Shown here one piece after another: positions 11,361 to 23,040 of a stretch of 64,000 nt of DNA. The notes beneath the pieces are model-generated. The model was not told the origin of the DNA and searched no databases. It saw nothing but the letters and a program-made list of their open reading frames with translations. The stretch covers positions 76,076,713 to 76,140,712 of the forward strand of contig NC_092628.1 in assembly GCF_039555335.1 (NCBI RefSeq). The letters run 5' to 3'. The DNA comes from Amphiura filiformis (taxonomy: Eukaryota; Echinodermata; Ophiuroidea; Amphilepidida; Amphiuridae). Within the stretch, counting starts at the first letter, position 1. Each line of letters begins with the position of its first letter. The translations under genes and the position numbers were made by a program.

Positions 11361-13049
11361 AAAGGGAGGTATGTCCGGAGCTCTTCTCTGGATATCTGCC
11401 TATGCATGTTATATTTTCAATTATCGTTATGAATTCGGCAGAGTGACGAATCGAGAATTTTGAGCAAATTGAGTTTTTGTATGCTTATGATTATGTTTCA
11501 GGTTATCTTTTATTTCCACCAAAAATTAATGGTAAATCTTACTCACCGACGTAGTTATTGAAATTTTGATTTGGACGAATCGCGCCTAAGTGCGATAAAT
11601 GAATTCGGCAGAGAGACGAATCGTATACTTAGCTGTACAAATCATGTTGATCTATAGTATTGTATAGCGGGAAACCCCGAATTTTCTATATTACATGTCC
11701 TATACTAATATATTTGATACCAAGGTATAGCTGTAGGTATCGTCTATCCAGTGATACCAAAATAAGTACAAACATTCCCCACATTATATTGCTGTGGTTT
11801 AATAATGTGAGTACGAGCCCGTGAAATTGGAAAATCCCGGAAAATCATACGCAAAATATAGGCCAATATTGTTATTTTTGCTTTCAAAAATCCTCGAGTT
11901 TTTGCTAAATACTATACAGGGATGACTATTTATAACGTATATAGCAAGTTAAGCCTACATAGCCTCAGGACAACCAGTAATTTCTACACAAAAGCCTCAA
12001 ATCAAAAAATGCGTGCTATGGTTTACACGTAGTTGAATGCGTATTCGACCTCTCTCTGCGCAGTGGTAGCGACATTTTGGATACAGCATAAAGCCGAATA
12101 GCTGTTTTGAGGGATATATTGATTATTTCAGAACATGCAAGTATTACCAATAATTCGTGCACATTCACTTCTATAATATAGGAGAAGTGAATTTCAAATG
12201 AGTGCTCACGAATGTTCAAAATTTTTAGAAGGACCAATGGAATAGTCAGAACAGCAATTGTGCGTATTCGGCACTCTGCCGTGTTCATAACGATATGTAT
12301 GTTAAATGTGCTAGTGGGCAATGCGTGGTTCATATTTCCCCTCTAATTTGAATAGTTCGTCGGAGTACAATATAAGGGCCGTAATCAAATGGGTGTTGTA
12401 GAAGATAGTTAGTATGGATATCTCGCAATGATTTTCTCCCATCTACTTCGAAAACCTGCCTCCATTAACAACATTTGAAGTCTTCCTGGCCTTTTATTAT
12501 TAATTGCAAGCAGTATTGATGCAGAATGACATGCCTATTATAATAGGCCTATTTTTTTTCTCTGAATATTGTGTATATTATAATGCAAAAACAGATGGAG
12601 GAGGCGATGCTGAAAGCAAAATTGTCTGACGATCGTTGTATCCTCCCATGACAGGCTGTAACGAAATAAAGTTCAACAATAATATTTAAAAATATTATGT
12701 CACGTGCTTGTCGTTCAGAGATGTTATGTGTAAACTAGGCGTACAACCACTTGAGCCACTTGGACTAAACAATGCCAAAAGTGACTGAACGGAATTGAAC
12801 CATGAATCGGTTGGTTGGGCGCTCTGAAGGGTAGTATAATTATAATGTATTATTTATTTTAATTATGTGAAAAGAAATAAAAACACAAGAAAATCCTTTT
12901 CCCTTTTTTTGTGATCTCGGATGTATAGTACACAGCATAAAGGTCAATTTTACGCGGTACAAACTTGATATGGAAGAAAGTGGCATTGGTCATTTTTTAC
13001 ATGATTTAAATAATCGGGCATAACTTTTGAACCAGGCCGGAAAAAAAAT

Positions 13050-16000
13050 CTAACAAAGTGGAATAATTTGGATTTATCAAAGGGAAGATAAAATGCACAA
13101 CCTAAAAACCTTGACACGGCTTTCCTCCCAAGATAGCAACACTTGGATCATCTAACCCATCGGATCGTAAGTTTTCACCGCTGAAATTGTTTTGTAATAG
13201 TCCCACGGATTTAAAAGACCTTGCAGTATAATGGTTTTTGTGTGTCAAAAACCTTAATAAATGCCACGTTGTTGACTTTATAACGTTAAACGTATACGAT
13301 ATTGAAGGAGGGGTTTTGACAAATTGATGAAGTTAAGTGACTTTTCGTCGTCATTTTGTATTATATTCCCAAGCTACCAACATCTCAATGAAAAAATAGT
13401 CCAATATGAAGTCAAATTAGCTATTTTACTATAAATGAACACCGCAGTTCGGTATACACCCGGGGGTATACAGCGCAATGTAACTACTCTGCCCTTTTCC
13501 CGCTAACTGTTGCAATCAAATAAAATAATTATATAAGGACCAAGTTTTCTCTTAATATAAACTGAATCGAAATCTTAGTGAGGAAAGAATGATATCACAA
13601 TTTTCGTGTCACTGAATTAAAATGCACTTTTGGCCGCTTACGACTTTGGGTTGCTATGAACATAACACGTATGTCAACAATAGATTTGTATGATCCGAAT
13701 TCTGGTTCAGATGTCCAGAAGATAGTAGATATTTATCATCTTCTATCTGAATGGGGAGACACCCGAGCCACAGTATCTCGATCTACCACTTGAAAGGAAG
13801 CAATTAGTGAAATCATTTTGTAATAAGTAACTATAAGCATACGGTGTAGACAATTTTTAATATGATTAATGAAAATACTCGAATCCGTACGTGAGTTCAA
13901 CTTCTTACTTTCGTCAAGTAAAACCGAAACAGATACAGTTTGTAATTTCCGACAAGACTCTTCCTGATAAACGGGGAAGAATGATCGGTTTAAAAAAAAC
14001 CAACAATGACCTGTTCAAATAACACAGATTTGATTTTTTTTTAAATTTTAAAAGGAAAAAACAGGAGAAAGCAGTGATTTTCTCCTCAGAAATAACAAAT
14101 GTTTAGGTAAATTTTGAAGTATATAAATTAATGTTCTGTCAAATTTATATTCAAGGAACCACGATGTACAGATATACAAATACGACATTTGTTTTTGCAT
14201 ATTTCAACAAATTTTAATATCAAAATACTATTATTTCGTGTTTGAATATTCAAGAAGAAAATAGATACACAGCGAGTAAGACGGACGAATGTATGAAATT
14301 ATCAGGGTTCAATTTTGTAATGTATATTTACATATCACAAGTATACAAGACACTGTGCACATTGTTGGTGTTGCTGATTTATATATATTCTATTGTGTAC
14401 GCATTTCATGTTTCTTTTTGTATATATAGCCAAATTTTATGAAAATATGATATCAAATTTCAAATTATACCAACTGAGCCTTTTTCTTTTATATCTTTTA
14501 ATTGAAAATGAATATCAACTTCATGTACGGTAATTATATTTCTAAACAAATTGTATAAGTCAACCACTGTGCAAAGTGAAGCTTAGACAAATTGGGGCAC
14601 AAGTATTATGGGGGTAGCAAATGTGATGCTTCTTGAACTGATTTGCTACTACTATTCACAATGCTACAATGTAGAATGTTTGGGTACAAAGCAATAGCTC
14701 ACCTTGTTTATCGAATTGTCTCTTTTTATTCATTTTAGAATCTGTGCTGTTATAAATATTTTTAGGTATTACTTTTTGTGATTGTCAACATCTTATCAAC
14801 CTACATTTATCATTACCGCGTCATCATGTTATATTTTCATCATTTTGTTTCATGACTCTTCCACATGAACACACACCTAACAATCTGATCAAGCAAAGCG
14901 GAAATTACATTCGAAAAACAGGAACTAATGAGGTAACATTTACTATTTATTGTTATTATTGTAATTATCAGTAGCCTACATGTAGGCTACGTCATTATTA
15001 AAGAATGGATTTGTTTTCAGAAATAGTAATTTGTTTATTGTATTCCTTTCATCAAGCAATATTTTAGGCTTGGTTCATTTATCAACAGCATGCTTACTAA
15101 ATTTATACTATCATGACTATAAACATCATAATAGAACATTGTAAGCATGATAATTGAACATTACTTATGCAAGAATAGTCGGTAAAGGCGTTTTATTTTC
15201 CGTGAGAGAAAACATACCAGCAGTGGGCATGGGGATAACGTATCACATAATAATCACCTGATAATGAGTTTCTAAAGGTTCTGTATATCTGTTCATTTAA
15301 TATATACGCGTCTTAAACGAGCAAAGACTTTGTGACAATCCTCTCTGAATCTACGATTAACAAATGAATATATGAATGGATTTACAGCGTGGTTTATCAA
15401 CACTAAATAATGAGGGACTATCAGTAAAGCTTGCCAAGCTGGATTTCTCTTTTGTAGCTCCTCGTATGTTGAGTCCGGAACAAACCTAAGCACTATTCCC
15501 GGGATCCAAGATACGAAATATACTGCCGTGGTCAAAAACATCATCTTCGTAGTTCTGTTCTGAGCTGTAGGACCTGGTTTACTTTTCTTGGCTCTACTTT
15601 CATGAGTTTGCTGTACAGCACGAGCCACAGGTGGTAGAAGTTCCTGCGAAGAGCTTCCTCTCTGTAAGCCATCTGGATGGTTAGAGACGGTACCGCAACT
15701 GTTGCTGGATGAATCTCCTCCAGGAACGACACTGGCATCAGATACAGCAGATGTACATGAAGGGCTTATGACGGATAGATTACCCGTTGCTTGTCTATTC
15801 GAAGTAGATGTCCATGACGCTTGGATTTTAGCTTGACGTCTAACGACTCGATATATCAGTACATAAAGTACGATAATAATACCTAAGGATGAGATGAAGG
15901 AAATACTGAAAAGCATTACCTGAAATTGTAGAGCCCATGATTTTGATTCAGTTATACCACACGTTTTACTGCTTTGGCCTGGGTTCTCAACAAGCCCGAA

Positions 16001-17200
16001 TGTTGTAAAAGATACTCCGCTTATCAGAATAGCGATAAAGATACAACCAGAGACAATGATCATTGCTTTAAAAGTAGTTAACTTACGCTTTGTACAAACG
16101 GCCAAGTATCTATCACAAGCAATACTTGTAGTTAGAAATATCGAACTAAACATAGCAATATAGCTGCTTGTCAACGTTATTTGACAAAGAATATCGTGCT
16201 TCCAATTGAAAATGGCGATTGGGCGTACACTGGAAATGAAAAGATCGGCAAAGGCAAGTCCAATGATGAAGATGTGACTGCTTAATTTAGGTCTTTTACC
16301 ACCATATACCAGTAAGATGATGATGTTACCAGGTACTCCTATGATGAAAATCAAAATGTTGAAAACAAGGAGTGTATAGTAGGCAGCATTCATTGTGAAT
16401 AGTTTTCAAATAGTTTAAAAGTCTGACGGCAATATCCGGATGTAAATATGGTAACGACGTCGATGATAGAATAACTAGAGCTTTAAAAGCATTTTCCAAT
16501 TGCATTTCCTTCAAAGAAAAACGCAGTTTCCACTATATGCTACGGTCGTGCCATTTCAATCAGAAAATAGCCTTCCACCTTGTTGAATTCACGGGTTGAA
16601 TTAAGTTAATGTAAGCGCACAATTAAATGTAACACTGACTAGAAATCGACGCTACTGGCATATTATGGGATATGCATCGAGACACATCCAATTGGCTAGA
16701 AATGTTTAGTAGTGATGTAACTCAGCGAGACCGTACCGATATTAATAACTTTGATACATTGGCGCTGTTTCCTTTCGCATATACAAGTGTGAACCCATTG
16801 CTGCTTCTGTTGTATAATAGTAATGGTTAGTATTTGCGAGAATGTTTGATGGTGACCTAGACTAGTGTTCTTCACTTTATGCCTAAACAAACTCGGTTTT
16901 TTTTTTGTCTTAGTGATAATTTGCTCTCCACTAAACCAAAGCATATAAGAAATGCAATTATTAGTAAAATGTATGCCCGAGGACTCAAGTTTGACAATGA
17001 TGGCCATTTTCTATGGAATAAAACCCCGTGTTTTTGGTTGCTGCTTGATTATTGATGAAATTGATTACGATTAAATGTGATTTCTATCCCGGGATTTCTA
17101 TAGAACATTGGTGTGATCGTAACAACCTTAGAGACGACTTAATGAAAACGAATAATAGAATTTCGTGCTTATAACACGTTTTTGTTTTAAATCTAAGATC
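13050..17200. repeat. Tandem duplication unit 1 (contains GPCR copy 1)
   Basis: This unit aligns with 17215-22080 from the words GGATTTATCA...AAGATAAAATGCACA on the left to GAAAACGAAT...AGAATTTCGTGCTTAT on the right. Identity is highest over the GPCR and its ~330-bp 5' flank. The outer parts differ by substitutions and small indels. Two large insertions are found only in unit 2. Confidence 0.8.
15293..16393 (-). CDS. Class A (rhodopsin-family) GPCR, orphan, copy 1
   Basis: A single-exon gene encoding 366 residues with seven membrane segments. Family hallmarks: G22-N23 in TM1; LAFAD with D50 in TM2; C70 at the top of TM3 and C145 in extracellular loop 2 (the expected disulfide pair); the D94-R95-Y96 motif after TM3; SWIP (295-298) in TM6 in place of CWxP; and N338-P339-F-I-Y342 in TM7. 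Intracellular loop 3 is long (about 184-282) and rich in Ser, Gly and Gln. The C-tail is short, with a Cys at 353 that could be palmitoylated. The N-terminus is only a few residues long and lacks a signal peptide, which suits a small-molecule or short-peptide ligand. No TM3 Asp typical of amine receptors is seen, so I assign no ligand. The start is the first Met in frame, and its upstream flank is conserved in the second copy. Confidence 0.9.
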   Translation of the reverse strand: MNAAYYTLLVFNILIFIIGVPGNIIILLVYGGKRPKLSSHIFIIGLAFADLFISSVRPIAIFNWKHDILCQITLTSSYIAMFSSIFLTTSIACDRYLAVCTKRKLTTFKAMIIVSGCIFIAILISGVSFTTFGLVENPGQSSKTCGITESKSWALQFQVMLFSISFISSLGIIIVLYVLIYRVVRRQAKIQASWTSTSNRQATGNLSVISPSCTSAVSDASVVPGGDSSSNSCGTVSNHPDGLQRGSSSQELLPPVARAVQQTHESRAKKSKPGPTAQNRTTKMMFLTTAVYFVSWIPGIVLRFVPDSTYEELQKRNPAWQALLIVPHYLVLINHAVNPFIYSFVNRRFREDCHKVFARLRRVYIK

Positions 17201-17428
17201 TATGTTGCAGTTGACGTGGAACAAATTGGATTTATCATAGAGAAGATAAAATGCACATCCTAGCGAGACAATAATGACCTTGAGACGGCTTTCCTAAGAT
17301 AGTAACACCTGCATCTGGACCATTTTAACCCATCGGACCATCGGTTTTTTTTTCATTATTGAAATGGTTTTGTAACAGCGGATTTAAAAGACTTTGCAGT
17401 GTGTGTCAAAAACGTTGTCGACTTTATA

Positions 17429-17632
17429 CCGTATTCGCTACTTGCACGGTTCCGCCATTATGCACTATGTGCGGGGAGAGCCTCGAACTGGCAGCATACA
17501 TGAAAGGAAGAATTGTGTAACCTTACACAGAACGTTATGACTAGTTCAATTCCCATTCATGTATGATGCCAGTTCGAGGCTCTCCCCGCACATAGTGCAT
17601 AATGGCGGAACCGTGCAAGTAGCGAATACGAT
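17429..17632. mobile_element. Foldback MITE inserted in one duplication copy
   Basis: Arms of about 80 bases, starting CGTATTCGCTACTTGCACGG and containing TGTGCGGGGAGAGCCTCG, are inverted around a ~45-base centre with almost no mismatches. Unit 1 lacks it at the equivalent site (after GACTTTATA near 13280), so it inserted after the duplication or was lost from unit 1. No coding capacity. Confidence 0.75.
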
Positions 17633-20064
17633 GTGGAAGGAGGGGTTTTAACTAATTCGTGAAGTTAAAGGTAGGTGATCAGATTTTTTCATATTGTGTT
17701 TTGTATCTCGCATTGAGGCCTGTACCAAAATAATCCAATTCCCAAGTTTTTAGGTAAATTGCACTAGCCGTTTTGATATTAGAAGTAAAAACGTGTTTCA
17801 GTATACAGCCCATAGAACGGTATGTGTGGTATACCACAATTGGAGATGAGGCTATTACTTTTTCGTTAATAACATCTAAATGGAATATATTTTAGGCCTA
17901 CAATTTCACCTTGATTATGAGAAAAATATGAGCTTTCTTCTGGTGACAAAATCTCTATTTTGATATGAAAAAGTAGGGGGATGAGGCTGTCGATCAGGAC
18001 ACCCATCTTCAAGTAACTTTTCGTCGTCATTTTGTATTATATTACCAAGCTACCAGCCTCTAAATGAAAAAATTATTATCGAATATGAAGTTAAATTAGC
18101 TATTTGACTATATACATTTGAACACCGCAGTTCAGTATACAATGCAGTATATATTTTAGCTCTACATATCAGTTCAAATCTTTAAATACTTAAATACGTA
18201 ATTCGTCAAGCCCGTTGATATTAATATTAGAGTAACTACACTGCCTTTTTCGCGCCAAGTATCCAAGTCAAATATAAATATATAAGGAACAAAATGTTTT
18301 CTCATGATATCAACTGAATCGAAATCTTAGTGAGGAAAGAATCGTAAACATCACAATTTTCGTGTCATTGAATTAAAAATGCACTTTTTGGCCTCTTACG
18401 GGTTATCGGGTTGCTGTGAACATAACACGTGTGTCAACAACAAATTCGTATGACACAAATTCTGGTTCAGATGGCTAGAAGATGATAGATATTAATCATC
18501 TTCTATCTGAATGGGGAAACACCCGAACCACGGTATCTCGATCTAGCACTTGAAAAGAAGCAATTAGTGAAATCATTTTGTAATAAGTAACTATAAGCAT
18601 ACGGCGTAGGCAATTTTTAATATGATTAATGAAAATACTCGAATCTGTACGTGAGTTCAACTCCTTACTTTCATCAAGTAAAACCGAAACAGATACAGTT
18701 TGTAATTTCCGGCAAGAATCTTTCTGATAAACGGGGAAGAATGATCAGCTAAGAAAAAAACAAAGACCTGTTCAAGAAAAACAGATTTGATTTTTACAAA
18801 AATTTAAAAAAAGGAAAAGGCAGGAAAAAGCAGTGATATTTTCCTCGGAAATAACAAATATTAAGGTAAGTTTTGAAGTATATAAATGAATGTATTGTTA
18901 AATTTATATTTAAGGAACCACGATGTACAGATTTTTGCACATTTCAACAAATTGTAATATCAAAATACTATACTATAATTACGTGTTTGAATATAAATAC
19001 TATTATTACGTGTTAATATAATAACAAGTAAGACGGACGAATGTATGAAATATCAGGGTTCAATTTTATAGTGTATATTTACATATAACAAGTAGACACT
19101 GTGCACATTGTTGGTGTTGCTGATTTATTTATATTCTATTGTGTATGTATTTCTTGTTTCTTTTTATATATAACAACGTTTTATGAAAATATATCAACTT
19201 TCAGATTATACCAACTGAGTCCTTTTCTTTTATATCTTTTAATTGAAACTGAATATCAATTTCATATACGGTAATTATATTTCTAAGCAAATTGTATAAG
19301 TCAACTAATAGCATCAAGTTGGGCAAAGTGGAGCTTAGACAAATTGGGGCACAAACAAGTATTATGGAGTTAGCAAATGTGATGCTTCTTGAACTGATTT
19401 GCTACTACTATCCACAATGCTACAATGTAGAATGATTGAGTACAAAGCAATAGCTCACCTTGTTTATCGAATTGTCTCTTTTTATTCATTTTAGAATATG
19501 TGCTGTTATAAATACTTTTAGATATTACTTTTTGTGATTGTCAACATCTGATCAACCTATACATTTATCATTACCGCGTCATCATGTTATATTTTCATCA
19601 TTTTGTTTCATGACTCTTCCACATGAACACACACCTAACAATCTGATCAAGCAAAGCGGAAATTACATTCGAAAAACAGGAACTAATGAGTTAACATTTA
19701 CTATTTATTGTTATTAATGTAATTATCAGTAGCCTAAATGTAGGCTATGTCAATATTATAAATTCGTAATTATTACAAAATGGATTTGTTTTCAGAAATA
19801 GCAAATTTGTTTTATTGTATTCCTTTCATCAAGCAATTTTTTAGGCTTGGTTCATTTATCAACGGCATGCTTACTAAATTTATACTAGAAGCATCATAAT
19901 AGAACATTGTAAGCATGATAATTGAACATTACTTATGCAAGAATAGTCGGTAAAGGCGTTTTATTTTCCACGAGAGACAACATACCAACAGTGGGCAGGC
20001 ATGGGAATAAAGTATCACATATTAATCACCTGATGATAAGTTTCTAAAGGTTCTGTATATCTGT

Positions 20065-21165
20065 TCATTTAATATATACGCGTCTTAAACGAGCAAAGAC
20101 TTTGTGACAATCCTCTCTGAATCTACGATTAACAAATGAATATATGAATGGATTTACAGCGTGGTTTATCAACACTAAATAATGAGGGACTATCAGTAAA
20201 GCTTGCCAAGCTGGATTTCTCTTTTGTAGCTCCTCATATGTTGAGTCCGGAACAAACCTAAGCACTATTCCCGGGATCCAAGATACGAAATATACTGCCG
20301 TGGTCAAAAACATCATCTTCGTAGTTCTGTTCTGAGCTTTAGGACCTGGTTTACTTTTCTTGGCTCTACTTTCATGACTTTGCTGTACAGCACGAGCCAC
20401 AGGTGGTAGAAGTTCCTGTGAAGAGCTTCCTCTCTGTAAGCCATCTGGATAGTTAGAGACGGTGCCGCAACTGTTGCTGGATGAATCTCTTCCAGGAACG
20501 ACACTGGCATCAGATACAGCAGATGTACATGAAGGGCTTATGACGGATAGATTACCCGTTGCTTGTCTATTCGAAGTAGATGTCCATGACGCTTGGATTT
20601 TAGCTTGACGTCTTACGACTCGATATATCAGTACATAAAGTACGATAATAATACCTAAGGATGAGATGAAGGAAATACTGAAAAGCATTACCTGAAATTG
20701 TAGAGCCCATGATTTTGATTCAGTTATACCACACGTTTTACTGCTTTGGCCTGGGTTCTCAACAAGCCCGAATGTTGTAAAAGATACTCCGCTTATCAGA
20801 ATAGCGATAAAGATACAACCAGAGACAATGATCATTGCTTTAAAAGTAGTTAACTTACGCTTTGTACAAACGGCCAAGTATCTATCACAAGCAATACTTG
20901 TAGTTAGAAATATCGAACTAAACATAGCAATATAGCTGCTTGTCAACGTTATTTGACAAAGAATATCGTGCTTCCAATTGAAAATGGCGATTGGGCGTAC
21001 ACTGGAAATGAAAAGATCGGCAAAGGCAAGTCCAATGATGAAGATATGACTGCTTAATTTAGGTCTTTTACCACCATATACCAGTAAGATGATGATGTTA
21101 CCAGGTACTCCTATGATGAAAATCAAAATGTTGAAAACAAGGAGTGTATAGTAGGCAGCATTCAT
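20065..21165 (-). CDS. Class A (rhodopsin-family) GPCR, orphan, copy 2
   Basis: This single-exon, 366-residue receptor is a near-identical tandem copy of the gene at 15293-16393, with the same DRY, SWIP and NPxxY motifs and the same Cys pair. By my reading the two coding sequences differ at nine bases: five silent and four replacing (G226R, H239Y, T263S, T276K). All four replacements lie in intracellular loop 3, the region that sets G-protein and arrestin coupling. Both copies are open and look functional. Gene conversion or a recent duplication under selection could explain the coding identity compared with the more diverged outer flanks. Confidence 0.9.
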   Translation of the reverse strand: MNAAYYTLLVFNILIFIIGVPGNIIILLVYGGKRPKLSSHIFIIGLAFADLFISSVRPIAIFNWKHDILCQITLTSSYIAMFSSIFLTTSIACDRYLAVCTKRKLTTFKAMIIVSGCIFIAILISGVSFTTFGLVENPGQSSKTCGITESKSWALQFQVMLFSISFISSLGIIIVLYVLIYRVVRRQAKIQASWTSTSNRQATGNLSVISPSCTSAVSDASVVPGRDSSSNSCGTVSNYPDGLQRGSSSQELLPPVARAVQQSHESRAKKSKPGPKAQNRTTKMMFLTTAVYFVSWIPGIVLRFVPDSTYEELQKRNPAWQALLIVPHYLVLINHAVNPFIYSFVNRRFREDCHKVFARLRRVYIK

Positions 21166-22484
21166 TGTGAATAGTTTTCAAATAGTTTAAAGTCTGACGG
21201 CAATATCCGGATGTAAATATGGTAACGACGTCGATGATAGAATAACTAGAGCTTTAAAAGCATTTTCCAATTGCATTTCCTTCAAAGAAAAACGCAGTTT
21301 CCACTATATGCTACGGTCGTGCCATTTCAATCAGAACATAGCCTTCCACCTTGTTGAATTCCCGGATTGAATTAAGTTAATGTAAGCGCACAATTAAATG
21401 TAACACTGACTAGAAATCGGCGCTTCTGGCATATTATGGGATATGCATCGAGACACATCCAATTGGCTAGAAATGTTTAGTGATGTAACTCGGCGAGACT
21501 GTACCGACGTTGATAACTTTGCGCTGCTACATTGGCGCTCTTTGCTTACGCATTTACACAGGGTGGACAAAATAACAGAATATTCCCATAATTTTCCTGG
21601 TGACCGTTAACTTCATTATCCATCCGCGAGTAGTTGTCGCAATAATTTGAGTGTTACATTTTCTAACTTCTGTTTTATAATGTAATAGTAATGGTTAGTA
21701 TTTGCGAGAATGTTTGATGGTGATGGTGACCTAGTGTTCTTCACTTTATGCGGAGACAAAATCAATCCACATGTCGTTGGTTTTCTTTGTCTTGGTGATA
21801 ATATGCTCTCCACTGTTATCAATAAACCAAAGCATATAATTCAATTAACTAATATACTTGAGAATGAAATGCAATTATTAATAAAATATTTGCCCTGTGA
21901 CTCAAATTTGATAATGACGGTCATTTTCTATAGAATAAAAATCCACGTTTTTAGTTCCAGCTTGATTATTGATGGAATTGATCATGGTTAAATGTAATTT
22001 AGATAGAACATTGGCGTGGACGAGACGACCGGGGAGACGACTTGATGAAAACGAATAGAATTTCGTGCTTATTACAAATTCGCATCGCCATCCAATAGTG
22101 AACTCAGCTCTGTTTGAGTTGCAATCGCAGAATTAGCATTACAAAAGCGGTAACTTGTCGCGGCCATACTCGCTTTCATATGGCTGAGCTATCACCAAGT
22201 GATCATGTGTTCGCTTCTTATCCCCAGTTGCGTAGCCAGGATTTTAGTGTAAGAGGGCAAATCCAAATTTCTGTCCCCATTATTGTTTGGCCCATTTTTG
22301 GTATAGAGATCACGTGTTACTCGCACACGTAGTACATGTATATTCAATATATACATCACACTATTTTGATGCGATATTTGAGGAAAATCAATTGTTTTTG
22401 GTGATTATGATCAATTTTGACAAAATGAGTTTATTTACAACCGGCAAACCTTTTACTGTGATACAGTTCTGCAGAATAGAATCT

Positions 22485-22577
22485 TGGAAATAAATCTAAT
22501 ACTGGAACTACTTCTTCGCAACTTTGCGACATTGCGTCTGAAATAGAACCACCAGACTTCATCAGGCATCATCAGCA
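22485..22577 (-). ncRNA. Degenerate hammerhead-ribozyme-like repeat (PLE-type)
   Basis: Read on the - strand: GCCTGATGAAGTCTGG, a loop, CAGAC, then GCAA, then a 6-bp hairpin (TCGCAA/TTGCGA), then AGTTCCAGTATTAG. The CTGATGA core and a GTCTG/CAGAC stem II match the hammerhead consensus; the expected GAAA is changed to GCAA. Hammerhead motifs are known to be carried by Penelope-like elements. This copy is probably inactive. Confidence 0.4.
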
Positions 22578-22939
22578 TTATACGTTCGGGTATCGTCTTC
22601 ATGGTTTTCGTGGCCCGATTCTATTGCACATGTAAATAAGCTACAATCCAGGAAAAAAGGTTGGCGCACTTGGCCTGTCTTTTGGTATATCTCTGTTCCC
22701 GCTCCCCAATTCAATGTTGGACCACCAAGCCATGATGTCAACAAGACCTTCCAACATTGAAAGATGGGGAGTGGGGAGGGGGAGATGTAGGGGGGTCTGT
22801 ACTTTACATACTAGTATATTGTTTCACTTGCCTATCCAATTTTGATAGGGCACGCATTTCAATTGTTTGGTACAAGTTAGCCATAAGCCATCGAGACGAT
22901 ACCTAGCCGTCTATCACGTAACCAGTCCACCGGGTCAAT

Positions 22940-23040
22940 TGCCTGATGAAGTATGATCAATTGATCATTGCTTCCAGACACAACATAGCAACTTGGTTGC
23001 AAAAAGTAAGTTCCAGTATTTAGATCTATTTCCCAAATTC
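22940..23040 (+). ncRNA. Second degenerate hammerhead-like repeat, inverted to the first
   Basis: On the + strand GCCTGATGAAGTATG is followed by TTCCAGACACAAC, a short AGCAAC/GGTTGC hairpin and AGTTCCAGTATTTAGATC. It is homologous to the - strand copy at 22485-22577, about 360 bp away and head-to-head. The core after stem II reads ACAA rather than GAAA, so it is also degenerate. Confidence 0.4.

Larger units (their letters stand above)
9430..13040. other. Repeat-rich intergenic region
   Basis: No gene recognised. It contains short tRNA-like pieces (near 9720-9850 and 11160-11360), a foldback element at 10406-10552, and two diverged copies of a dispersed repeat at about 10120-10640 and 11740-12000, both holding CTATCCAGTGATACCAA and GATGACTATTTATA. 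The words CGGCAGAGTGACGAATCG and CGGCAGAGAGACGAATCG at 11432 and 11606 have inverted counterparts near 12265 and 12045. This suggests an old nested foldback spanning about 11420-12300. Confidence 0.5.
17215..22080. repeat. Tandem duplication unit 2 (contains GPCR copy 2)
   Basis: Second copy of the segment described at 13050-17200. It is longer mainly because of a foldback element at 17429-17632 and a further ~335-bp insertion at about 17667-18010, neither present at the matching place in unit 1 (about 13285-13345). Confidence 0.8.
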
